From: Mucilaginibacter sabulilitoris
GTDB lineage: Bacteria; Bacteroidota; Bacteroidia; Sphingobacteriales; Sphingobacteriaceae
Reading direction: 5' to 3'
Length of the DNA: 64,000 nt
NCBI RefSeq assembly: GCF_034262375.1
Contig: NZ_CP139558.1
Location: forward strand, 3,968,001-4,032,000
Shown here: positions 55,084-63,927 of the stretch, piece after piece
Layout: each line of letters opens with the position of its first letter
Numbering within the stretch: the stretch's first letter is position 1
Program-made: the position numbers and the translations under genes
The notes under the pieces: generated by a model
Database searches by the model: none
What the model was told of the DNA's origin: nothing
The model's input: the letters and a program-made list of their open reading frames with translations, nothing else

Positions 55084-57477
55084 ATGTTTAAGAACCATAT
55101 CAAAATAGCATTTCGTAGTTTAAGTAAAAACAAAGGATTTACTTTTATCAATATTGTGGGGTTGGCCGTTGGTCTGGCCGTGTGTATCATGATCATGCTA
55201 TACGTAACGCACGAAATGAGTTACGATAGTTTCCACAAAAATGGGAAGCGTACTTTTAGTTTGCACGGGAAATTAAAAATGGGCGATAATACCGTGGATA
55301 TGGCTTATATGAGCTATGCTACCGCGCCGCTGGTTAAACAAAGCTATCCGCAGGTAGAGAGCTTTGCACGTGTTTTGAATTACTTTAAACCAATTGTAAT
55401 TAATAAGCCGTCGGCTCCCGAAGCCAGGTTTTTAGAAAGTAAGCTGATATTCGTTGATCCGGGATTCTTTAATTTCTTCTCTTTCAAGTTATTATCCGGC
55501 GACGCGGGAGAAGTACTGAAAACGCCTTTCTCGGTGGTGATTTCAAAAGATATGGCCAAAAAATATTTTGGCCATGCCGATCCTGTAGGTCAAACCATCA
55601 ATATTAAAACAGATAGCGTCCATACTTATCAAATAACCGGGGTGGCCGAAAACGCTCCGTCAAATTCTTCTATCAACTTTAATTTTGTGGCTTCGGGCCA
55701 AAGTTTCCAGTCAATGAAAGAGGCTGCTCAGTATTCCGGTTCTCAGAAAGTTGGATTTGGATCTTTTAATATCTTCCTGCAATTAAATCATGCCGCAGAT
55801 ACCGCTTCCTTCATGCATAACATGCAATTGATAAGCAAGAAAAATAAGGATGCCGAAGGGATACAGTTTTACCTGCAACCTTTAACAGATATGCACTTAA
55901 AGGGTAACGACGGCGACACGGCAAATACTAAATACCTTAAAATATTTCCGCTGGTAGCTGTTTTAATATTGTTGCTGGCATTGGTTAACTACATGAGTTT
56001 GGCCACTGCGCGCGCAACCTTACGCGCCAAAGAGGTTGGTGTACGTAAGGTATCGGGTGCCAGCCGCAAAAACATAGCCGTTCAATTTTATGTAGAAGCC
56101 GCATTGTTCAGCAGCATATCATTTGTGTTAGGCTATTTACTGTGCTTTTTGGTAAAGCCCTGGTTTTTAAATGTATTGCAGCTTAAAATTGATAATTCAT
56201 TTTTATATAGCCCGTTAGTTGTTACACTACTGGTCGCTTTGTTTTTGGTAACGGTTTTGATAGCGGGCAGTTATCCTTCAGTAGTACTTTCGGCGTTTAA
56301 GCCTGCTATCACCTTAAAGGGGAAAACAAGTAAACAGGCAGGTGGCATGATGGTGCGCAAGGGTTTCACTACGCTGCAATTCGCTATATCAGTGGGGCTG
56401 ATCATCTGCGGGATTATCATCGACAGGCAGCTTTATTATTTCAGGCATGTAGATACCGGCGTAAACCGTGATAATGTTATCATGATACCCGTTGGTAAAG
56501 ATTTGGGTAAAAAATACCAGGTATTTAAAAAGGACATTGCTGACCTGGCTGGCGTAAGCAGCATAGCCACTTCGCATAACGCGATGTTTAAAGGCTTTGA
56601 TACGTTTTCGGCCGAAGGCAAAACCAAAGACCAAAACGTGCTGATCACATCGCTGCTGGTTGACCATAACTTTATTTCGATGCTGGGGCTCAAATGGAAG
56701 TATCCTCCCTTACCAAATACCGAACTGGCAGCCCATAATAAAATAGTGATTAACGAGCTGGCTATCGAAAAATTAAATCTTCCGGTTAATCCTATCGGCA
56801 GCTTTATAAAAGCCGGATCAGACAGGTTAGAAGTTGTGGGTGTATTAAAGAACTTCAATTTTGGATCGATGCAATATGCTGTCAGTCCGATGGCGCTTTC
56901 AACAATTCCTGATTCTACATCATTATGGGGTAAGCTGGGTTGTAATTTGTTTGCCAAAGTAAAACCGCATACCAATTTGCCGTCGCTGCTTAAATCAATG
57001 CAGGATATTTATAAAAAGTACGACAAGGACACCCCGTTTGACTACACCTTTATGGACGATGCCTTTAACCAGCAATACAAGGCAGAAGACAGGCTGGCTT
57101 CCATATTCAGTATATTTACTTATATCACCGTAATACTGGCCACTATGGGACTATTTGGTTTGGCCGCGTTTACTATTGAACAGCGTACAAAAGAAATAGG
57201 CGTGCGTAAAATATTAGGTGCAAGCCTTTCTGCGATTACTAATTTATTAACAAAAGATTTTTTAAAGCTGGTGTTGTTATCCATCGTTATCGCCTCGCCG
57301 GTGGCGTGGTGGGCTATGCACAACTGGCTCCAGAACTTTGCTTATCGCATCACCATACCGTGGTGGGTATTTACCGTAGCAGGTGTTATCGCAATGCTTA
57401 CGGCTATAATTACCATCAGTTACCATGCTATTAAAGCAGCTTTGGCTAACCCGGTGGATAGTTTAAGGAGCGAATAG
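55084..57477 (+). CDS. ABC transporter permease P10 (double FtsX type)
   Basis: A 797-residue protein; membrane blocks begin at the N-terminus, about 289 and about 679. It is one of the more divergent members: the first FtsX block reads LVNYMSLATARATLRAKEVGVRKVSGAS, with Ser in place of Asn, and lacks the common IACINFMN start. The second reads TMGLFGLAAFTIEQRTKEIG. It ends NPVDSLRSE. It is followed after 77 nt by the adhesin-like gene. Confidence 0.92.
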   Translation: MFKNHIKIAFRSLSKNKGFTFINIVGLAVGLAVCIMIMLYVTHEMSYDSFHKNGKRTFSLHGKLKMGDNTVDMAYMSYATAPLVKQSYPQVESFARVLNYFKPIVINKPSAPEARFLESKLIFVDPGFFNFFSFKLLSGDAGEVLKTPFSVVISKDMAKKYFGHADPVGQTINIKTDSVHTYQITGVAENAPSNSSINFNFVASGQSFQSMKEAAQYSGSQKVGFGSFNIFLQLNHAADTASFMHNMQLISKKNKDAEGIQFYLQPLTDMHLKGNDGDTANTKYLKIFPLVAVLILLLALVNYMSLATARATLRAKEVGVRKVSGASRKNIAVQFYVEAALFSSISFVLGYLLCFLVKPWFLNVLQLKIDNSFLYSPLVVTLLVALFLVTVLIAGSYPSVVLSAFKPAITLKGKTSKQAGGMMVRKGFTTLQFAISVGLIICGIIIDRQLYYFRHVDTGVNRDNVIMIPVGKDLGKKYQVFKKDIADLAGVSSIATSHNAMFKGFDTFSAEGKTKDQNVLITSLLVDHNFISMLGLKWKYPPLPNTELAAHNKIVINELAIEKLNLPVNPIGSFIKAGSDRLEVVGVLKNFNFGSMQYAVSPMALSTIPDSTSLWGKLGCNLFAKVKPHTNLPSLLKSMQDIYKKYDKDTPFDYTFMDDAFNQQYKAEDRLASIFSIFTYITVILATMGLFGLAAFTIEQRTKEIGVRKILGASLSAITNLLTKDFLKLVLLSIVIASPVAWWAMHNWLQNFAYRITIPWWVFTVAGVIAMLTAIITISYHAIKAALANPVDSLRSE

Positions 57478-57554
57478 CATGTTTTATTTTTTTTATATCA
57501 ATGCAACTAAAAGTTAAATAAAAGGGTCTTATATCTAAATTAAACCAAAACATT

Positions 57555-58589
57555 ATGAAAAAGTATTTACTGTTGTTATTTGTGGCCTGCCAGGGGTATG
57601 CTGTTTTAGCACAGAATGACAAGGCGCCATACATGACAAAATCATTGGCAGGGGCTGGTGTAAAAGCGGTTTTTGTAACTACATCAGGCGGCAGCATTGC
57701 TGTTAGCGGCGCAACCGGCGAGCAACCCAGGGTTGAAGTTTACATAACCGGCAACAACGGATTGAGGAATATATCAAACGACGAAATTAAAAAACGTCTT
57801 GATGAAAATTATGAGTTGGACGTTGCCGTAAACGGGGGCGAGGTCCACGCGGTTGCAAAAAACAAAAACAATCGCTCTTTTGACGGCAACAACGGGCTTA
57901 ACATCTCCTTTAAAGTATTTGTACCTACCCAGGTAACTACTGATTTAAGAACCAGCTGAGGAAGTATTCATCTTGATAACCTAACCGGACAGCAAAGTTT
58001 TGAAACAAGCGGCGGCAGCCTGCATGTCGATCGCCTTACCGGGGTAATACGTGGCAGAACATCGGGCGGGAGCATAAGTGTAAGCAATTCAGGTCAGGAT
58101 ATTGACCTGCAAACCAGTGGCGGCAGCGTTAATGCATCAAATTGCCAGGGTCGTATAAAATTGGGAACATCGGGCGGTTCGTTGCGTTTAGATGCTTTAA
58201 AAGGTACTATTAATGCGAACACCAGCGGAGGCAGTATCAACGCCAATAACATTAGCGGTGAGCTGGTAACCGGCACCTCGGGCGGCAGTATCAACCTGTC
58301 GCAACTGGCATGTGCCCTTGACGCTTCAACCAGTGGCGGTAGTTTCCATGCGCAGTTTACCAATGTTGGCAAATATGTTAAAATTGATGTTAGTTCAGGG
58401 CATATTGACCTGGATATTCCTTCAAAGCAAGGACTTGATCTTGACCTTCGCGGCCAAAAGATAGAGTCAGCCCTGTTGGGGAATTTTAATGGAGTTAAAG
58501 AAAAGGAAAAAATACAGGGAAAACTTAACGGAGGCGGAACTCCGTTTGAGGTTAGGGGTAACGGAAGAATAACCCTGAACCTTAACTGA
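57555..58589 (+). pseudogene. DUF4097-like repeat adhesin with an in-frame TGA
   Basis: A signal peptide (residues 1-20, ending VLAQN) is followed by a beta-repeat region built on the motif TSGGS, which occurs about eight times at 19-20 residue spacing. Codon 135 (57957-57959) is TGA exactly where a repeat needs glycine: here AGC TGA GGA AGT, elsewhere AGC GGA GGC AGT. One G-to-T change explains it, and the same frame stays open for a further 209 codons to the TAA-less end at TGA 58587. The short product would be 134 residues. It is a pseudogene, a readthrough case or a sequencing error. It is the only non-transporter gene inside the array apart from the IS. Confidence 0.75.
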
Positions 58590-58615
58590 TTACACGTAAC
58601 AAACTAAGGATTGCA

Positions 58616-58654
58616 AAGGCCTGTCAATATTAACTGACAGGCCTTGTTTGTTTT
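58616..58654 (+). terminator. Intrinsic terminator closing the second unit
   Basis: AAGGCCTGTCA pairs perfectly with TGACAGGCCTT (11 bp, 8-nt loop) followed by GTTTGTTTT. It ends the P7-P10-adhesin unit, 7 nt before the third activator element. Confidence 0.9.
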
Positions 58655-58661
58655 AAAAAAA

Positions 58662-58701
58662 CTGTATCATAACCGGACATACGGTGTTACGCCTGCGAAC
58701 A
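58662..58701 (+). promoter_or_regulatory. Upstream activator element, copy 3
   Basis: Begins CTGTATCATAACCGGACA, as in copy 1, then N5-TGTTACGCCTGCGAACA. It lies 94 bp upstream of the -24/-12-like motif before P11. Confidence 0.75.
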
Positions 58702-58755
58702 GTATAGGCTTGGATTTTTTATGCTAATTAATTGATTATTAGTTAATTAAATAAT

Positions 58756-58771
58756 TGGTACGCGTTTTAAA
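58756..58771 (+). promoter_or_regulatory. Sigma54-like -24/-12 promoter before P11
   Basis: TGGTACG-CGTT-TTAAA: the -24 half is identical to that before P7, the -12 half is weaker (TTAA for TTGC). It gives a leader of about 65 nt before the P11 ATG. Confidence 0.55.
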
Positions 58772-58845
58772 TAGATTTTGAGTCAGTTGTGCTACTAAAC
58801 CTGATTTGAATTTGGGATTGGTTTTGGAATTTAGAGATTAACGTT

Positions 58846-61275
58846 ATGATAAAGAATTATTTACGAAGCGCTATACGCAATATTACCCGGCATAAATTTA
58901 TATCATTCATCAATATTTTTGGTTTAACCATAGGCTTAACATGCTGTATGCTTATCCTGATATATATTGTTAATGAATTGAGCTATGATAAGTTTAACAC
59001 CAATGCCAATGACATTTACCGGGTAACGCGCAGTTTTAATACCGCCGATGGTATTGATAACCTGCATTTAGGCGCGGTCGCGCCGCCGTTTGGCCCTTTG
59101 CTTAAAAATGAGTTTTCGGACATAAAAAAAGTAACCCGTGTATTCCCGAACGGTAATGTTGTTTTACGTTACAAGGATAAGCTGCTGACCGAAAGAGGTT
59201 CATATTTTGCAGATGAGAACTTCTTTGATTTTTTTAGCCTGAAAACCCTTAAAGGCGACCCTAAAACGGCGCTCAGCGACCCGTTTTGCGTGATGATGAC
59301 CCCGGATATGGCCCGGAAATACTTTGGAGATGAAGATCCAATAAATAAAGTGATCAGGCTCAATAACCAGGTTAATTTTAAGGTTACCGGTATATATGAA
59401 CCATTTCCGGCCAATTCACAATTACACCCCCAAATGCTGTTATCATTTAATACCTTAAGAGATAGTACAATTTATGGCGAAAAGCAGTTACAAACCAATT
59501 GGGGAAATAACGCATTTTTTACCTACTTGCTTTTCCCGAAAGGGTATAATGTTGATAGAGTAGCTTCTTTGTTTCCTGCATTTTTAGATAAGTATGTGCA
59601 TTTTCCTGGTCAACCTGGTAATTTTAAGGAATCGAAATTCAGCAAATTACATATACAGCGTTTTTTAGATATCCACCTGCACTCACATCTTGACGATGAA
59701 ATTGAACAGAACGGCGACATCAAACGGGTTTATATATTTTCGGCCATTGCCCTGTTTATTTTATTGATAGCCTGCATCAATTACATGAACCTTTCAACAG
59801 CAAGATCAACCATACGGGCCAAAGAAATAGGCATCAGAAAAGTAATAGGTGCGCAGCGAAAAGAAATCATTACGCAGTTTTTAAGCGAATCGGTTTTGAT
59901 CACCTGTTTCTCACTGGTATTGGCCCTGGTGCTTACCTGGCTGCTGATCCCGCTGGTCAATAAGTTTTCTGAACTGGATTTGCTTTTCAGCAGTCTTTAT
60001 CAATCGAAAATTTTGATAGCCGTAATAGCGCTTCCGTTTATAGTAGGCCTTATCAGCGGTATTTACCCAGCTATTTTTATGTCGTCGTTTAAACCGGTTA
60101 AGGTTTTAAAAGGTATTATAAAAGTAGGTTCGGGCAATATATCCTTCCGCAAGGTGCTGGTAGTGTTACAATTTTCCATTTCCATTATCCTCATTATAGC
60201 AACCACTATCGTATTTCAGCAACTGAGATATATACAGCAAAAATCATTAGGGTTTGATAAAGAACACATCATCACCATTGGTAACCCTTTTTCTGACAAC
60301 GAGCTCAGCGCGTTTAAAAATGAGGTGATGAAAAATCCGGATATAAAGGAGTTTGGACGCTCGTCACGTATCCCGTCGGGGCGGTTGCTTGATGACCAGG
60401 GGGTATCTGTTTTTGAAGGAAGTACCTCACAACCGGTTAAGGCCGATTTAAAATTTATAAATGTTGATTATGGCTTTATTCCAACTTATGGAATGAAACT
60501 GGCAGCCGGCCGTAATTTCTCCCGCGATTTTAGTACAGACAGTAATAATTATATCATCAATGTAGCTTCGGTTAAGGTATTAGGCTGGAAAACCCCCGAA
60601 AAGGCCATAGGTAAAGAATTGAGCTATGGTGGGGTACGCGGAAAAGTTATTGGAGTAGTGAATGATTTTCATTTTGAATCATTACACCAAAACATTATCC
60701 CATTGCTCATGCGGATGCCGCCTTTCGCCAATAATAACTACAGTAGATTGTCGGTTAAAATTACCGGTAACAACATTAGCGGGGCTATCAATACTATTCA
60801 GGAAACCTGGCGTAAAGCGCAACCCGAAATACCTTTTGAGTACACTTTTTTGGATGACCGGTTTCAAAAACTATATAACAGCGAACAGCAGCAGGGCAGC
60901 CTGTTTACCATCTTCTCCTGCGTTGCCATATTTATAGCCTGTTTGGGTCTGTTTGGTTTATCGGCATTTACCATTACGCAAAGGGTAAAAGAAATAGGGG
61001 TGCGTAAAGTACTGGGTGCAAGCATACCACAAATTGTAACCGAACTATCAAAGGATTTCCTGAAGCTGGTAATTATAGCGGCGGTAATTGCTTTGCCCGT
61101 AGCCTGGTACGCTATGAGTAAATGGCTGCTTGATTTTGCCTTCCATATCAGTATACAATGGTGGGTGTTTGTATTGGCCGGCATTGTTGCCGTAGTGATT
61201 GCATTTGTAACCATAAGCTTTCAATCTATTAAAGCGGCCACGGCCAATCCGGTGAAGAGTTTGCGCAGTGAGTAG
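58846..61275 (+). CDS. ABC transporter permease P11 (double FtsX type)
   Basis: An 809-residue protein; membrane blocks begin at the N-terminus, about 300 and about 686. Segments: INIFGLTIGLTCCMLILIYIV, INYMNLSTARSTIRAKEIGIRKVIGAQR and CLGLFGLSAFTITQRVKEIG. It ends NPVKSLRSE. It is the first gene of the third unit, with its own activator element and promoter. A 132-bp tandem repeat begins at its stop codon. Confidence 0.92.
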   Translation: MIKNYLRSAIRNITRHKFISFINIFGLTIGLTCCMLILIYIVNELSYDKFNTNANDIYRVTRSFNTADGIDNLHLGAVAPPFGPLLKNEFSDIKKVTRVFPNGNVVLRYKDKLLTERGSYFADENFFDFFSLKTLKGDPKTALSDPFCVMMTPDMARKYFGDEDPINKVIRLNNQVNFKVTGIYEPFPANSQLHPQMLLSFNTLRDSTIYGEKQLQTNWGNNAFFTYLLFPKGYNVDRVASLFPAFLDKYVHFPGQPGNFKESKFSKLHIQRFLDIHLHSHLDDEIEQNGDIKRVYIFSAIALFILLIACINYMNLSTARSTIRAKEIGIRKVIGAQRKEIITQFLSESVLITCFSLVLALVLTWLLIPLVNKFSELDLLFSSLYQSKILIAVIALPFIVGLISGIYPAIFMSSFKPVKVLKGIIKVGSGNISFRKVLVVLQFSISIILIIATTIVFQQLRYIQQKSLGFDKEHIITIGNPFSDNELSAFKNEVMKNPDIKEFGRSSRIPSGRLLDDQGVSVFEGSTSQPVKADLKFINVDYGFIPTYGMKLAAGRNFSRDFSTDSNNYIINVASVKVLGWKTPEKAIGKELSYGGVRGKVIGVVNDFHFESLHQNIIPLLMRMPPFANNNYSRLSVKITGNNISGAINTIQETWRKAQPEIPFEYTFLDDRFQKLYNSEQQQGSLFTIFSCVAIFIACLGLFGLSAFTITQRVKEIGVRKVLGASIPQIVTELSKDFLKLVIIAAVIALPVAWYAMSKWLLDFAFHISIQWWVFVLAGIVAVVIAFVTISFQSIKAATANPVKSLRSE

Positions 61276-61406
61276 TGAAGTGGTGAAGTGGTGAAGTGGT
61301 GAAGTGGTGAAGTGGTGAAGTGGTGAGTGGTGAGTGGTGAGTGGTGAGTGGTGAGTGGTGAGTGGTGAGTGGTGAGTGGTGAGTGGTGAGTGGTGAGTGG
61401 TGAGTA
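61275..61406 (+). repeat. Compound tandem repeat: GTGAAGTG x6 then GTGAGTG x11
   Basis: Six exact 8-bp units (61275-61322) change into eleven exact 7-bp units (61323-61399) plus a partial one. The array starts at the last base of the P11 stop codon, after GAGTGAGTAG-like sequence. It is followed by AAAGATGCCGGGCAATTTAGG. Confidence 0.92.
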
Positions 61407-61457
61407 AAGATGCCGGGCAATTTAGGATTTAGAAATTAGAATTTAGAGTTTATAACC

Positions 61458-63812
61458 ATGATAAAAAATTATTTCAAAATTGCGTGGCGAAACCTGATCA
61501 GAAATAAAGGTTTTTCTATAACAAACCTGCTTGGGCTTACCATCGGGATTACCTGCACTATCTTTATTTTTTTGTGGGTAAAGAATGAGCTTACTTATGA
61601 TAAGGCCCATGCAAACTATAAAACAATTTACCAGGTAGTAGCTAACCGCGATTTTAAAAACAGCATTTTCACTGATAAGAACATGGTGTTTCCGCTGGCT
61701 AAGGCACTGGAAAGCGGGTATCCTCAAATAAAAAACGCGGTACTTACGTCTCATTTAGAGCAGCACCAGGTTAATTTTGGCGAAACCCGCATTAAAAAGC
61801 ATGGATATTATGTTGGGGGCAGGTATTTTGATATGTTTTCCTGGAAGTTTATTAAAGGTAATGCAGCTGTTGCCATAACTGATCCATTGTCAATTGTGAT
61901 CACCGAATCAACTGCCAAAAGCTTATTTGGCAGTGCTGACCCCATTAATAAGACAATAAAGATTGATAATAACGAAGTACACAAGGTTACTGCCGTACTG
62001 GCCGATTTGCCTGGTAATACCACCCAGCAATTTGACTTTATTATACCTTACAACTTTTCAAGTGCTGATGTTAAGAACGCCATGACCCGGTGGGAAGGCT
62101 CATCATGGGAAGTATATATACAAACGGTGGATAATCCAAATATTCCGCAGCTTGAGAAATATATTACCGGTGTTATGTTTCAGCATAATAAAGATAAAAT
62201 CAGCACTTATTTTACTTTTCCGATGAATAAGTGGCACCTGTATAGCGATTTTAAAGATGGTAAGAACGTTGGCGGTATGATTGAGTACGTTCGTTTCTTT
62301 ACTGTAATTGCCATCATAATATTGTTGATTGCCTGTGTTAATTTTATGAACCTTTCAACTGCCCGGTCAGAAAAACGGGCCAAAGAGGTGGGTATACGGA
62401 AAACACTGGGCTCGGACAAAAAGCAACTGATATCACAATTCTTTTTAGAGTCGATGATATTGGTGCTTATTGCTTTTATATGTGCTATAATGGCGGTTTA
62501 TCTGTTACTTCCATCATTTAACCTGTTGGTTGGTAAACAATTATATTTAAATATTTCGGAGCCGGTATTTTGGATGGGCGCAATTATTATCATCCTGTTT
62601 ACCGGTGTAATAGCAGGCAGTTACCCTGCATTGTATTTATCGTCATTTAGCCCGGTGAAAGTGTTGAAAGGCACGTTTGTGGCAGGTAAGGGTGCAATAG
62701 CACCGCGCAAAATATTGGTGGTGTTTCAATTTGTTGGATCAATTTTGCTGATCTCGGCTACTATTATTGTTTATCAGCAAATACAACATATTAAAGATCG
62801 GAATATAGGATACAATCCAAACAACCTGATCATGACGCCATCTACAGCGGCAACTGATAAAAACTTTGCATCTATTAAAAACGATCTGCTGAAAACCGGG
62901 CTTATCAAAAATGTTACCCGTACCTCATGGATGGTAACGGAAATATCCTGGAGATCGGGTCCACCGGATTGGGAGGGTAAGCCTGCAAATGCCAATATTA
63001 TATTTTCGAACATGACAGCTGACGTTGATTATGTTAAAACCATGGGTATTAAACTGCTGCAAGGACATGAATTTACAGGGATGCCATCTGATACTTCGGC
63101 TGTATTGTTGAATAAAGCGGCGGTTGAAGCCATGCAAATCAAAAAACCAATTGGTATGCAATTACGGTATGACAATCATAAATATACGGTAATTGGGGTA
63201 ACCGATAATGTGGTGATGTTATCGCCATACATGCCTGTTGATCCGATGATGGTTTTTTCCGATCATAACAATTCGGGTTATATAAACCTAAGGCTAAATA
63301 ATGACGTAAAACCCCAGCAAGCCATACAATTACTGCGAAATATTTACGCGAAATATAGTCCGGCTGATATTTTTGAATACCAGTTTGTGGATGATGAGTT
63401 TGGTAAAAAGTTTTTGACCGAAGAACTGATAAGCCGTATCACTAATATTTTTGCCGGCCTGGCTATTTTTATATGTTGTATAGGCTTAGCCGGTCTGGCA
63501 TCGTTCACCATCGAAAAACGTTTCAGGGAAATAGGGATACGCAAGGTTTTAGGAGCAACCATACAACAGTTATTGGTATTAATATCTACCGAATTTTTAA
63601 AATTAGTGCTGATAGCCTTTGTAATTGCAACGCCCCTGGCCTGGTGGTTAATGCATAACTGGCTTCAAAAATATACATACCATGTCAATATCAGCATATG
63701 GTTATTTGGGGTAGTGGGCATATTGATATTGCTGTTAACACTCATTGTAGTAAGCCTTAATACTATGAGGGCTGCAATGGCTAATCCGGTGAAGAGTTTA
63801 CGGAGTGAGTAG
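61458..63812 (+). CDS. ABC transporter permease P12 (double FtsX type)
   Basis: A 784-residue protein, the shortest complete member; membrane blocks begin at the N-terminus, about 279 and about 666. It groups with P4 and P6 (WHLYSDFKDG, NFMNLSTARSEKRAKEVG). The second block departs from the usual CLGLFGL: it reads CIGLAGLASFTIEKRFREIG. It ends NPVKSLRSE. A GTGAGTG repeat follows. Confidence 0.92.
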   Translation: MIKNYFKIAWRNLIRNKGFSITNLLGLTIGITCTIFIFLWVKNELTYDKAHANYKTIYQVVANRDFKNSIFTDKNMVFPLAKALESGYPQIKNAVLTSHLEQHQVNFGETRIKKHGYYVGGRYFDMFSWKFIKGNAAVAITDPLSIVITESTAKSLFGSADPINKTIKIDNNEVHKVTAVLADLPGNTTQQFDFIIPYNFSSADVKNAMTRWEGSSWEVYIQTVDNPNIPQLEKYITGVMFQHNKDKISTYFTFPMNKWHLYSDFKDGKNVGGMIEYVRFFTVIAIIILLIACVNFMNLSTARSEKRAKEVGIRKTLGSDKKQLISQFFLESMILVLIAFICAIMAVYLLLPSFNLLVGKQLYLNISEPVFWMGAIIIILFTGVIAGSYPALYLSSFSPVKVLKGTFVAGKGAIAPRKILVVFQFVGSILLISATIIVYQQIQHIKDRNIGYNPNNLIMTPSTAATDKNFASIKNDLLKTGLIKNVTRTSWMVTEISWRSGPPDWEGKPANANIIFSNMTADVDYVKTMGIKLLQGHEFTGMPSDTSAVLLNKAAVEAMQIKKPIGMQLRYDNHKYTVIGVTDNVVMLSPYMPVDPMMVFSDHNNSGYINLRLNNDVKPQQAIQLLRNIYAKYSPADIFEYQFVDDEFGKKFLTEELISRITNIFAGLAIFICCIGLAGLASFTIEKRFREIGIRKVLGATIQQLLVLISTEFLKLVLIAFVIATPLAWWLMHNWLQKYTYHVNISIWLFGVVGILILLLTLIVVSLNTMRAAMANPVKSLRSE

Positions 63813-63817
63813 TATTG

Positions 63818-63873
63818 GTGAGTGGTGAGTGGTGAGTGGTGAGTGGTGAGTGGTGAGTGGTGAGTGGTGAGTG
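63818..63873 (+). repeat. GTGAGTG tandem repeat after P12, 8 units
   Basis: Eight exact 7-bp units starting 5 nt after the P12 stop, then AAAATGCCCGGTAATTTAG, the same sequence that follows the repeats after P2 and P11. Confidence 0.9.
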
Positions 63874-63927
63874 AAAATGCCCGGTAATTTAGAGTTTAAG
63901 ATTTAGATTTTAGAATTTAAGAAAACC

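Noticed and set aside
57957..57959. Selenocysteine at the in-frame TGA of the adhesin
   Set aside because: The repeat motif predicts glycine, no selenoprotein-like context or SECIS-like hairpin is evident, and one base change explains it.
61275..61406. Repeat array considered as a CRISPR
   Set aside because: Units are 7-8 bp in direct contact with no spacers, and there are no cas genes.
61229..61420. A minus-strand ORF encoding repeats of THHSPLT
   Set aside because: It is only the translation of the GTGAGTG tandem repeat and the end of P11; there is no independent evidence of coding.
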